A stretch of DNA of 5,673 nt from Deltaproteobacteria bacterium (GCA_019309685.1 JAFDFT010000179.1:1-5673), one strand, 5' to 3'; shown: positions 1 to 5,673, numbered from the stretch's first letter. Translations and numbers: made by a program. Notes: generated from the letters alone by a model not told the origin.

Positions 1-14
1 ATACCTTCTAACAA
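1..14 (-). promoter_or_regulatory. Probable ribosome binding site of a gene beyond the left edge
   Basis: Read on the minus strand, the bases just after the lpxB stop contain AGAAGG (positions 9 to 4), followed by only three more bases before the window ends. This is a good Shine-Dalgarno match, at the distance expected if a start codon lies a few bases outside the window. It implies that the operon continues with almost no gap after lpxB. In related clusters the next gene is often msbA or another lipid A/core gene, but the sequence here cannot show which. Confidence 0.4.
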
Positions 15-1163
15 TTAAAATCGCATCATATGAATCGCTATTTCAGCAACGCGATCTGACGCCCCAGCATCACCAAGTTTTTTCCGTACATCAAGAAGAT
101 CATTTTTTAATTTATCAATCTTATTTTTATTTTTCATCATTTCCAATACTTTATCGGCGATTTTTTCCGGTTCAGCTTCACTTTGCAGCATTTCAGGAAC
201 AAGGCTTTTACCCGCTACCAAGTTTACAAGCCCCACATACTTTACACCCTTAATTAAAAGCCTGGCCACTACATAGCTTAACCAGGACATTTTATAAATG
301 ATAAGCATAGGGACGCCTGAAATTGCCGTTTCAAGTGTAACAGTACCTGAAACCGCAATGACAAATACGCATTTTCTTAAAAATGTATCAATACTACCTG
401 TCACAATTTTTACATTTTGTATTTGTTTATTCTCTTTAAGTATATCTTCTACCAATTCTTCTTTAACAGTGGGTGCCACAGATATGTTAAATTTTGCTTT
501 TTTTATACGTTCCTGAATAATACTTGCAGTGTCCAGCATTATCGGAAGATGACGTGTTACTTCACCATCACGAGAACCCGGAACAAGACCGATAACCGGC
601 GTGTCGCCAACCTTCATTATTTTATCTTTGCTGTTATATACGTTGGTCTTATCAAGTAACGGGTGCCCGACAAAGGTAACGGGAACATTATGCTTTTTAT
701 AATATTTTTCCTCAAAAGGAAGAATAACAGCAACATGATCGACACGTTTTTTTATTTTTTTCACACGACCCGAGCGCCAAGCCCAAATCTGTGGACTGAT
801 GTAGTAAAGAACGGGTATATTGAGTTTTTTTGCCGTAGCCGCAACATTAATGTTAAAATCCGGAAAGTCTATTAAAATAAGCAGGTCTGGCCTTAAACTT
901 TTGAGAATTCGCTTGGTAAGAATTAAGCCTTTCAAGATGCTGATCAACTTGGGAATTACTTCAGTCATTCCAACAACAGATATTTTTTCTGCTTCAAAGA
1001 GTATTCGCACACCTTCCTTTTTCAAAGCGCTGCCCCCAATTCCGCATAAAAAAAGGTTTTTATTTTTTCTCCTCATCGATTTTACAAGCTTTGAACCATG
1101 GATATCACCTGATGCCTCACCTGATATAATCATAATACATTGTTTTTGTTTTACGGAACTCAA
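15..1163 (-). CDS. lpxB: Lipid-A-disaccharide synthase LpxB
   Basis: LpxB is a peripheral inner-membrane glycosyltransferase (family GT19). It joins lipid X (2,3-diacylglucosamine 1-phosphate) to UDP-2,3-diacylglucosamine, releasing UDP and giving the beta-1,6 lipid A disaccharide. The 382 residues equal the length of the E. coli enzyme. Visible family motifs are SGEASGD (14-20), DFPDFN (99-104, D99 matching E. coli Asp98), ISPQIWAWR (122-130), PGSR (195-198, R198 matching Arg201) and SGTVTLE (272-278). A hydrophobic and basic stretch at about 292-318 fits the membrane-associated surface of the family. The start is TTG. It is chosen because GAGGGG lies 7 bases upstream and because it supplies the usual lead-in to the first beta strand. 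The alternative, an ATG at residue 11, would begin directly at MIISGEASGD. The gene follows the oxidoreductase by 4 bp, so translation is probably coupled. It appears intact. Confidence 0.96.
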   Translation of the reverse strand: MSSVKQKQCIMIISGEASGDIHGSKLVKSMRRKNKNLFLCGIGGSALKKEGVRILFEAEKISVVGMTEVIPKLISILKGLILTKRILKSLRPDLLILIDFPDFNINVAATAKKLNIPVLYYISPQIWAWRSGRVKKIKKRVDHVAVILPFEEKYYKKHNVPVTFVGHPLLDKTNVYNSKDKIMKVGDTPVIGLVPGSRDGEVTRHLPIMLDTASIIQERIKKAKFNISVAPTVKEELVEDILKENKQIQNVKIVTGSIDTFLRKCVFVIAVSGTVTLETAISGVPMLIIYKMSWLSYVVARLLIKGVKYVGLVNLVAGKSLVPEMLQSEAEPEKIADKVLEMMKNKNKIDKLKNDLLDVRKKLGDAGASDRVAEIAIHMMRF

Positions 1164-1167
1164 AAGG

Positions 1168-2133
1168 CTACCCCTCTAAAAATCGGCTGTAGGATTTATT
1201 TATTTGCCCCATGATATCAAAAGCAATTTTCAATGCTTCACGTCCCATCTGTCCAGTCACCTCGGGTTCACTCCGATCTATGACTGAACGCACAAACGAT
1301 TTTAGTTCATCATTCAATGCATCGCCTTTTGGAAAACTATTCTTTTCGATTCCCATCCCTGGTACGATACTCTCTTTATCTTTGCCATTTGGTTTTATAA
1401 TAACAGTCTCATGATTTTTGAAATCCACAGAAATATAAGAATCTTTTTGAAAGAGCCTTATTTTTCTTTCATCTCTTCCTGAAATTCTGCTCGCTGTAAC
1501 ATTCGCAACAGTTCCATTTTTAAATTCAATACGCGCATTTGCAATATCCACATGGTCAGAGATAACGGGCATACCTGCCGCTTTTATATTCTCTATTTCT
1601 GATTGAACGAAATTTAAAATAATATCAATATCGTGTATCATAAGATCGAGTACAACGCTTACGTCTGTGCCTCTTTCATTGTAAATACTGAGACGATGCG
1701 ACTCAATAAAACGCGGCATTCGGATGATATCTTTAAGCGCAACAACGGCTGGATTAAACCGTTCAAGATGCCCCACTTGAATGATCATCCCATTGGATTC
1801 TGAGATACGAATGAGTTCGTCTGCCTCTTCAACCGTAGCAGCCATCGGCTTTTCAATAAGCACATCAACATTATTTTCAAGACATTCTTTGCTTATGGAA
1901 AAGTGAGAAGGAGTGGGGACGACAATGCTGGCCGCATCGATTTTTTTTATTAATTCTTTATAGTCATTATACGCATCCGTATAGAGGTTTTTGGCAACTT
2001 GTTCAACCTGATCTTCGCTTATGTCCACAACACCAATAAGATCCACATTATCCATAAGAGCGTACTTTTCAGCATGAAACTTGCCCAAATAACCCACACC
2101 AATTACGCCGACTTTAAGTTTTTCTTTTGACAT
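1168..2133 (-). CDS. Gfo/Idh/MocA-family NAD(P)-dependent oxidoreductase in the lipid A cluster
   Basis: This 321-residue protein has the two-domain plan of Gfo/Idh/MocA sugar dehydrogenases. The N-terminal Rossmann fold carries GVGYLG (12-17), with an acidic D37 ending the second strand, which favours NAD(H). The family EKP motif is at 94-96, with K95 the expected catalytic lysine. The C-terminal domain has GHLERFNP (121-128) and DLMIHDID (163-170), where D163 and H167 sit at the usual substrate and catalytic positions. There is no signal peptide, so it is cytoplasmic. Its place between lpxI and lpxB suggests a UDP-amino-sugar substrate, as for GnnA (UDP-GlcNAc 3-dehydrogenase), which is also encoded beside lpxA and lpxB in Acidithiobacillus. 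No GnnB-type aminotransferase is visible, so the product is unknown. The start ATG has AGGAT almost adjoining it and AAAGGA 14 bases upstream. An in-frame TAG two codons upstream rules out a longer form. The family call is firm; the reaction is inference. Confidence 0.93.
   Translation of the reverse strand: MSKEKLKVGVIGVGYLGKFHAEKYALMDNVDLIGVVDISEDQVEQVAKNLYTDAYNDYKELIKKIDAASIVVPTPSHFSISKECLENNVDVLIEKPMAATVEEADELIRISESNGMIIQVGHLERFNPAVVALKDIIRMPRFIESHRLSIYNERGTDVSVVLDLMIHDIDIILNFVQSEIENIKAAGMPVISDHVDIANARIEFKNGTVANVTASRISGRDERKIRLFQKDSYISVDFKNHETVIIKPNGKDKESIVPGMGIEKNSFPKGDALNDELKSFVRSVIDRSEPEVTGQMGREALKIAFDIMGQINKSYSRFLEG
1171..1176 (-). promoter_or_regulatory. Shine-Dalgarno of lpxB, overlapping the end of the upstream gene
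   Basis: The minus strand reads GAGGGG here, 7 bases before the TTG at 1163-1161 and inside the last codons of the oxidoreductase gene, just before its TAG stop. Its strength and spacing favour the TTG start of lpxB over the internal ATG at 1133-1131. The overlap with the end of the preceding gene suggests that terminating ribosomes expose or feed this site. Confidence 0.6.
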
Positions 2134-2183
2134 ATCCTATGTAGTTATCCTTTGGGTCCTTATGTATAAGTTTATTAACCAAC

Positions 2184-3017
2184 TTAGTAAAATGAAGCCT
2201 TCTCTTTCATTTTATCATTTTTTAGAGCAACAATTGAAATGCCATATCTATTTGCTTTGCTTATCATTTCATCCCTGTCAAAAACTACGGCTTTTCCAGC
2301 TTCGATAGCGAGAACGTTAACACCGTTTTCATGCATTGTTTTAATGGTTTGAATACCTATCGCAGGGATATCAAACCTTTGGTCTTGATTTGGTTTACAT
2401 ACTTTTATAACAACTGCATTACCTTTGCCAAGCTCGCCGCCCCTTTTTATTGTGGCATCTGTTCCATCAATAGCTTCAACAGAGAGAACAGATCCGCCCG
2501 CAATCACCACACATTGGCCAATATCGAGTCTGCCAATTTCTTTAGCGAGATACCATCCCAAATATATATCATTCCATTCTGATTTCGATGGCTTTTTTTT
2601 TGTCCAGCAGCCTTCCTGAGCCAAAAGAGAAGGAAGCAAAAAGGTCGCAGCCCTAACTTTTACCCCCTCTTCTTCGAGCATTCGCGCAAATGCACTCAAC
2701 AGTTCATCATCATGAGTATGCTTAATCCCCGCAAGCGCTGAAATTGCTTTTGAATCCGGTCTGAAATTTGAAAACATTCTAATTTTTTTCACAGCCCCCA
2801 TCATAACCGCTTCATTGACAGAATTCTCTTTGAAATATTTCAATAAGCGCTTTACCTGACCGAGATAAAGCCATTGGATTCCATCAACATATTCCGCAAG
2901 AATAGGGTCTGTTTCTTTATAATATGCAGCTGCAAACACCTCATAACCCTTGGATCTAGCAGTCTTAGAAAAAATAATGGGGAACTGACCGCCCCCCGCT
3001 ATAAGTCCTATTCTCAT
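2184..3017 (-). CDS. lpxI: UDP-2,3-diacylglucosamine pyrophosphatase LpxI
   Basis: LpxI hydrolyses UDP-2,3-diacylglucosamine to lipid X and UMP. It replaces LpxH in alphaproteobacteria, many Desulfobacterota and others, and attacks the beta rather than the alpha phosphorus. With the chosen start the protein is 277 residues, against 283 for the Caulobacter enzyme. Characteristic stretches are MRIGLIAGGGQFP at the N-terminus, YLGQVKRLLKYFK (51-63), GAVKKIRMF (74-82), HDDELL (102-107), EAIDGTDATIKRGG (181-194), RFDIPAIG (214-221) and the C-terminal VLAIEAGKAVVFDRDEMI (235-252). D216 in RFDIPAIG is the likely counterpart of the catalytic Asp225 of Caulobacter LpxI; this is an inference from position. 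An upstream TTG would add 11 residues, but it lies upstream of the transcription start predicted by the promoter-like sequence and does not match the family N-terminus, so ATG is preferred. The ribosome binding site is weak. No LpxH-like gene is present. Confidence 0.94.
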   Translation of the reverse strand: MRIGLIAGGGQFPIIFSKTARSKGYEVFAAAYYKETDPILAEYVDGIQWLYLGQVKRLLKYFKENSVNEAVMMGAVKKIRMFSNFRPDSKAISALAGIKHTHDDELLSAFARMLEEEGVKVRAATFLLPSLLAQEGCWTKKKPSKSEWNDIYLGWYLAKEIGRLDIGQCVVIAGGSVLSVEAIDGTDATIKRGGELGKGNAVVIKVCKPNQDQRFDIPAIGIQTIKTMHENGVNVLAIEAGKAVVFDRDEMISKANRYGISIVALKNDKMKEKASFY

Positions 3018-3051
3018 GCTCTTCGTTTCTTTTTTAACGAATGATCGCAAT

Positions 3052-3079
3052 ATTATATTTTGATTTTGTTTAATTTCAA
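3052..3079 (-). promoter_or_regulatory. Probable sigma70-type promoter for lpxI-oxidoreductase-lpxB
   Basis: On the minus strand TTGAAA (3079-3074, five of six bases matching the -35 consensus) is followed after 16 bp by TATAAT (3057-3052, a perfect -10). Transcription would begin near 3046-3044 and give a leader of about 28 bases before the lpxI ATG. Among the gaps of the window this is the only one where I found both boxes at good spacing. The surrounding DNA is very AT-rich, which raises the chance of a fortuitous match, and expression has not been shown. Confidence 0.5.
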
Positions 3080-3111
3080 TTTTTCTAAATCAAATTATCT
3101 TTCATCGTTTA

Positions 3112-3145
3112 AAAACAGTTGTAATATAATGCTTTCTACTGTTTT
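3112..3145 (-). repeat. 8-bp inverted repeat between lpxA and lpxI (weak terminator or operator)
   Basis: AAAACAGT (3112-3119) and ACTGTTTT (3138-3145) are perfect inverted copies separated by 18 bases. On the minus strand the right arm is followed by a run of T residues, as in an intrinsic terminator after lpxA. However, the stem has only two G:C pairs and a long loop, so a strong terminator is unlikely. It lies about 30 bp upstream of the -35 box of the predicted lpxI promoter, so it could instead be a protein-binding site. Confidence 0.25.
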
Positions 3146-3174
3146 CCCACCAAATCAAGGAGAAAAGTCTAAAT

Positions 3175-3945
3175 TTACCTTGTTAATCCTCGCTGAATTG
3201 ATTTAATAAAACTGATAAAATTCAAGACTTCAGGAATTGGTTCTACCTCTGCATTAACTCTTTCAGTGGCTTCATTTAGGGTGAGTCCGATGCGGTAAAT
3301 AATCCTATAAGCCTTTTTTAATTTTGATAGTGTCTTTTCAGAAAAACCATGCCTCTTAAGACCAACTTTATTCAATCCATGGAGCTTCGCTCTATGGCCT
3401 TCTGCAATAACATAAGGCGGAATATCCTTTGGGATACCTGATTTTGCGCCAATAAAAGCATAATCACCCACTTTTACGAACTGATGAATAGCAACAAACC
3501 CTCCGGTTGTAACATGATCGCCTATTGTTATATGTCCGGCAAGAGACGCATTGTTCGCAAATACCACACCTCTTCCAAGTTTACAGTCATGCGCAATATG
3601 AACATAGTTCATCAAATAACAATTGTCCCCAATCTCGGTAATACCACCGCCAAATTCCGTTCCTCGATGGATTGTTACAAACTCGCGAATAATACAATTA
3701 CGGCCAATCTTAACGTATGTCTTTCCCCCCTCAAAACGAACCGACTGTGGAGTCGCTCCGATCGCGGCATATTGAAATATTTTACAGTCCGGCCCTATCG
3801 TTACATAGGGTTCAATAACTGCATGGGGTCCGATAACAGTTCCCGAACCAATGGAGACATCCGCGCCAATAAACGAGTAAGGACCGATGCTAACATTCGT
3901 ATCAATTTCAGCTTTACTATCTATAATTGCTGTAGGATGTATCAT
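3175..3945 (-). CDS. lpxA: UDP-N-acetylglucosamine O-acyltransferase LpxA
   Basis: LpxA is a cytoplasmic trimer that transfers a 3-hydroxyacyl chain from ACP to the 3-position of UDP-GlcNAc, the first step of lipid A synthesis. The 256 residues (E. coli has 262) begin with many (I/V)G hexapeptide repeats forming the left-handed beta helix, followed by a helical C-terminal domain from about residue 187. The motif VHIAHDC (115-121) holds H119, the counterpart of catalytic His125, and H116, the counterpart of His122. IHRGT (92-96), H138, H154, Q155 and LKRHGF (196-201) are also conserved. Compared with E. coli, three specificity positions differ: S68 for Asp74, A167 for Gly173 and R185 for His191. 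The start ATG overlaps the fabZ stop (ATGA), with GGGGAG 5 bases upstream inside fabZ, so translation is very likely coupled. A 157-bp gap separates the gene from the lpxI start. Confidence 0.97.
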   Translation of the reverse strand: MIHPTAIIDSKAEIDTNVSIGPYSFIGADVSIGSGTVIGPHAVIEPYVTIGPDCKIFQYAAIGATPQSVRFEGGKTYVKIGRNCIIREFVTIHRGTEFGGGITEIGDNCYLMNYVHIAHDCKLGRGVVFANNASLAGHITIGDHVTTGGFVAIHQFVKVGDYAFIGAKSGIPKDIPPYVIAEGHRAKLHGLNKVGLKRHGFSEKTLSKLKKAYRIIYRIGLTLNEATERVNAEVEPIPEVLNFISFIKSIQRGLTR

Positions 3946-4385
3946 TTAGACTCCCCAAAACTTGCCATAAGTTCTGCTTCAGCTACCACATTCTCGTCAA
4001 CTTTTGCATATCCTTCCATTTTGATCACTTTTTTTCTCATTTTTAAAATATTCAATTTAAAGATAATTTGATCGCCTGGTACGACCGGTTTTCTGAATTT
4101 CACTTTGTCCATAGCAGAAAAAAATATCAAATCCTTCTTTTTCTGAAATCCGGATGCATATGAAAGGATACCGCCCGCCTGGGCCATGGCTTCTATAATC
4201 AACACTCCGGGCATGACAGGAAAGCTAGGAAAATGGCCCTGGAAGAAAGGTTCATTTACCGTAACATTTTTTAAAGCTGTTAAACTTTCGCTTTTTTTTA
4301 AATCTATAATTCTGTCTATTAAAAGAAAAGGGTATCGATGTGGTAAAACTTCCATAATCATATTAATATCCCAGTTTTCATTCAT
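3942..4385 (-). CDS. fabZ: 3-hydroxyacyl-[acyl-carrier-protein] dehydratase FabZ
   Basis: FabZ dehydrates (3R)-hydroxyacyl-ACP to trans-2-enoyl-ACP in fatty acid elongation. It competes for the same hydroxyacyl-ACP pool that LpxA and LpxD consume, which explains why it is encoded between them. The 147 residues form a single hot-dog domain, close to the 151 of E. coli. LPHRYPFLLIDR (14-25) is the N-terminal signature. GHFPSFPVMPGV (50-61) contains catalytic H51, and IIEAMAQAGG (63-72) contains catalytic E65. The gene is stand-alone and not fused to lpxC as in Bacteroidetes. The start is well supported by GAGGAG (4399-4394) 8 bases upstream. A closer upstream ATG out of frame stops after four codons. 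The stop overlaps the start of lpxA by 4 bp, and 72 bp separate it from lpxD. Confidence 0.97.
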   Translation of the reverse strand: MNENWDINMIMEVLPHRYPFLLIDRIIDLKKSESLTALKNVTVNEPFFQGHFPSFPVMPGVLIIEAMAQAGGILSYASGFQKKKDLIFFSAMDKVKFRKPVVPGDQIIFKLNILKMRKKVIKMEGYAKVDENVVAEAELMASFGESK

Positions 4386-4457
4386 GATCCATTCTCCTCA
4401 TTACTGAAAACGATTGACCAGTTAGGATAAATTACATAATCCCCTTTATAGAGCTTT

Positions 4458-5489
4458 TTAGATTTTACTTCCAATAACCTTTTCTACCTTTTTCTCAATT
4501 GAATCAATTTTCTTTTTCAATTCCGGGAGTTTCAAGATGATGCTTTGAACTTTTAAAAACAATTTATGCGGCATAGCGGGAACAAACCCAGAAACAGTCT
4601 CTCCTGTTGGAATCGACTTTACAATACCAGCCTTCGGACCGATGATTACATTATCACCAATGGTAAGATGATCAATCACACCGGCTTGGCCGGCCAATAC
4701 AGCGTGACTTCCAATGGTCACACTACCTGCTATTCCTACCTGAGCAACAAGCAACGTATTTTCACCAACTGTAACATTATGAGCGATATGAACGAGGTTA
4801 TCCGTTTTAACCCCTTTCTGTATCCAGGTCCTGCCAAAAGTTGCCCTGTCTATCATATTGCCGGCACCAATTTCAACATCATCATCAATCTGAACAATAC
4901 CTACTTGCGGAACTTTACAATAGCTAACTCCATCCGGGGCGAATCCAAATCCATCACTGCCAATCACCGTTCCGGAATGAATAATGACTCTACTGCCTAT
5001 TTGGCAACGTTCAAGAACTGTTGCATTAGGATAAATTTCTACATCTTCCCCGATGTTAACATTATCGCCAATATAAACATGGGGATGAAGCTTCACATGG
5101 TCGCCTACAACCACATTATCGCCAATAACAACATAATGCCCAATAGAACAATTTTTTCCGCATGAAAAACTTTTCCCAATATGGGCGCTATCACTTTTGC
5201 CTGATTGAGGTTCTGATTTGGGGTGGAAAAAATTAACGACTTGTGCAAAAGCAACTCTTGGGTTATCTGCCTTAATAATATCCTTATCAGATGTTTGGAA
5301 ATCCCTTGGCACGATAATAGCTCCAGCGTTGGAATCATAAATCTTTTTTAAATATTTTGTAGATCCCGCGTAGGTTATATCTTGAGACGTTGCCTCTTCA
5401 AACGGCGCAACTCCACAAATAACTTTATTCTCATCACCTATAATTTCACCTTCAATTAACTCGGATATGCTAACAAGTGATATTTTCAT
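4458..5489 (-). CDS. lpxD: UDP-3-O-acylglucosamine N-acyltransferase LpxD
   Basis: LpxD adds the second 3-hydroxyacyl chain, from acyl-ACP, to the 2-amino group of UDP-3-O-acyl-GlcN. The 343 residues (E. coli has 341) have three parts. The first is an N-terminal uridine-binding domain (about 1-100, with DITYAGSTKYLKKI at 37-50). The second is a left-handed beta helix of hexapeptide repeats (about 103-290). The third is a C-terminal amphipathic helix rich in lysine and glutamate (about 310-340), matching the helical bundle of the trimer. The active-site motif VHIAHN (233-238) gives H237 as the counterpart of catalytic His239 of E. coli. GSDGFGF (177-183) and DRATFG (214-219) are further family marks. 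AAAGGG lies 5 bases before the ATG. The gene follows ompH after 111 bp, in the ompH-lpxD-fabZ-lpxA order widespread in Proteobacteria and Desulfobacterota. It appears intact. Confidence 0.97.
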   Translation of the reverse strand: MKISLVSISELIEGEIIGDENKVICGVAPFEEATSQDITYAGSTKYLKKIYDSNAGAIIVPRDFQTSDKDIIKADNPRVAFAQVVNFFHPKSEPQSGKSDSAHIGKSFSCGKNCSIGHYVVIGDNVVVGDHVKLHPHVYIGDNVNIGEDVEIYPNATVLERCQIGSRVIIHSGTVIGSDGFGFAPDGVSYCKVPQVGIVQIDDDVEIGAGNMIDRATFGRTWIQKGVKTDNLVHIAHNVTVGENTLLVAQVGIAGSVTIGSHAVLAGQAGVIDHLTIGDNVIIGPKAGIVKSIPTGETVSGFVPAMPHKLFLKVQSIILKLPELKKKIDSIEKKVEKVIGSKI

Positions 5490-5557
5490 ATAAACCCTTT
5501 TTGTAGAAACCGAGAGTCAATTCTTTGCATTATCAGTCATTAGATCGTGATACAAAA

Positions 5558-5582
5558 CAAGGCAGGATAGGATAACGCCTTG
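5558..5582 (-). repeat. Small inverted repeat between ompH and lpxD
   Basis: CAAGGC (5558-5563) and GCCTTG (5577-5582) form a perfect 6-bp inverted repeat with a 13-base spacer. On the minus strand it begins 19 bases after the ompH stop codon, and the downstream arm leads into TTTTG. That could make a weak, partly read-through terminator or an RNA-stabilising hairpin between ompH and lpxD. The T tract is short and no convincing promoter follows, so the role is uncertain. Confidence 0.25.
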
Positions 5583-5600
5583 GATATCTCTTTACCCAAT

Positions 5601-5673
5601 CTATTTCGAATTGAGCGCTTTTACAACTCTACTGGTTAGATCAATTTTTTTATCATAATACGCGGCCCCAGCT
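5601..5673 (-). CDS. ompH: OmpH/Skp-family periplasmic chaperone, C-terminal fragment (cut by window edge)
   Basis: Only the last 23 codons lie in the window; the rest runs off the right edge. The reading frame ends in YYDKKIDLTSRVVKALNSK followed by TAG. A tyrosine-rich turn, then IDLT and a short helix ending in a LN-K motif, is the typical C-terminus of OmpH/Skp proteins, which often read like DLTDEVIKRLNK. Skp is a secreted trimeric chaperone that holds unfolded outer-membrane proteins in the periplasm. It is classically encoded directly upstream of lpxD, which supports the call. The signal peptide and coiled-coil arms lie outside the window, so the identification rests on this short tail and on position. 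Confidence 0.75.
   Translation of the reverse strand, partial: AGAAYYDKKIDLTSRVVKALNSK

Noticed and set aside
2134..2183. Promoter or terminator in the lpxI-oxidoreductase gap
   Set aside because: The 50-bp gap has TTGGTT and TATACA at only 8-bp spacing and no stem followed by a T run, so the two genes are best read as co-transcribed.
3018..3050. A longer LpxI starting at the upstream TTG (11 extra residues)
   Set aside because: The extension SFVKKETKS does not match the LpxI N-terminus, and the TTG is only 2 bp from the predicted -10 box, upstream of the expected transcription start.
3018..3174. A tiny leader peptide ORF (MKDNLI) on the minus strand between lpxA and lpxI
   Set aside because: Six codons without a ribosome binding site, and upstream of the predicted lpxI transcription start, so it is unlikely to act as a leader for lpxI.
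3157..3205. AAGGAG on the plus strand near the lpxA stop as a ribosome binding site of a plus-strand gene
   Set aside because: No start codon follows at a usable distance, and the first TTG frame downstream closes within a few codons.
3484..4071. A 195-codon plus-strand open frame opposite lpxA and fabZ
   Set aside because: It lies wholly antisense to two clearly identified genes, has no recognisable domain or ribosome binding site that I can see, and its length follows from the regular hexapeptide codon pattern of lpxA.
4566..5165. A 199-codon plus-strand open frame opposite lpxD
   Set aside because: It is the antisense shadow of the LpxD beta-helix repeats. The translation is a low-complexity mix of Asn, Ile and Thr without family features.
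5490..5600. A promoter for lpxD in the ompH-lpxD gap (TTGACT near 5520-5515, or GATAAT further upstream)
   Set aside because: TTGACT has only TTTATA at 20-bp spacing, running into the start codon. GATAAT lacks a credible -35 box at 16 to 18 bp.

Overview
The window is a stretch of a lipid A (Raetz pathway) gene cluster from a Gram-negative bacterium. All seven recognisable genes lie on the minus strand, so they read from the right edge towards the left. In transcription order they are: the 3' end of an ompH/skp-type periplasmic chaperone gene, lpxD, fabZ, lpxA, lpxI, a Gfo/Idh/MocA-family oxidoreductase, and lpxB. A ribosome-binding-site-like sequence at the extreme left edge suggests that another gene follows directly.

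The composition is AT-rich (about 40% GC by eye). The pathway uses LpxI rather than LpxH for UDP-diacylglucosamine hydrolysis. An oxidoreductase gene sits between lpxI and lpxB. From general knowledge, this order (ompH-lpxD-fabZ-lpxA-lpxI-oxidoreductase-lpxB) resembles Desulfobacterota (former Deltaproteobacteria) such as Geobacter relatives. That assignment is an inference and no species is proposed.

Layout: the right edge holds the last 23 codons of ompH, then a 111-bp gap with a small inverted repeat. lpxD follows, then a 72-bp gap, then fabZ and lpxA, which overlap by the 4-bp ATGA motif. A 157-bp gap precedes the chosen lpxI start. This gap holds the best promoter-like sequence in the window (TTGAAA, 16 bp, TATAAT) and an 8-bp inverted repeat, so lpxI-oxidoreductase-lpxB may form a separately promoted second transcription unit. 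lpxB begins at a TTG codon 4 bp after the oxidoreductase stop. No intergenic stretch exceeds 300 bp, and there are no RNA genes, mobile elements or CRISPR arrays.

Working together: FabZ dehydrates 3-hydroxyacyl-ACP, the same pool that LpxA and LpxD use as acyl donor. LpxA puts the first acyl chain on UDP-GlcNAc. LpxC (not in the window) deacetylates the product. LpxD adds the N-linked chain, LpxI releases lipid X plus UMP, and LpxB joins lipid X to UDP-diacyl-GlcN to make the disaccharide. OmpH/Skp handles outer-membrane proteins in the periplasm. The oxidoreductase is the only member without an obvious step. It recalls GnnA, which together with the aminotransferase GnnB makes a 3-amino sugar for lipid A in some bacteria, but no gnnB partner is present here. 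I see no wholly new system. The points most worth following up are this oxidoreductase and several altered specificity positions in LpxA.
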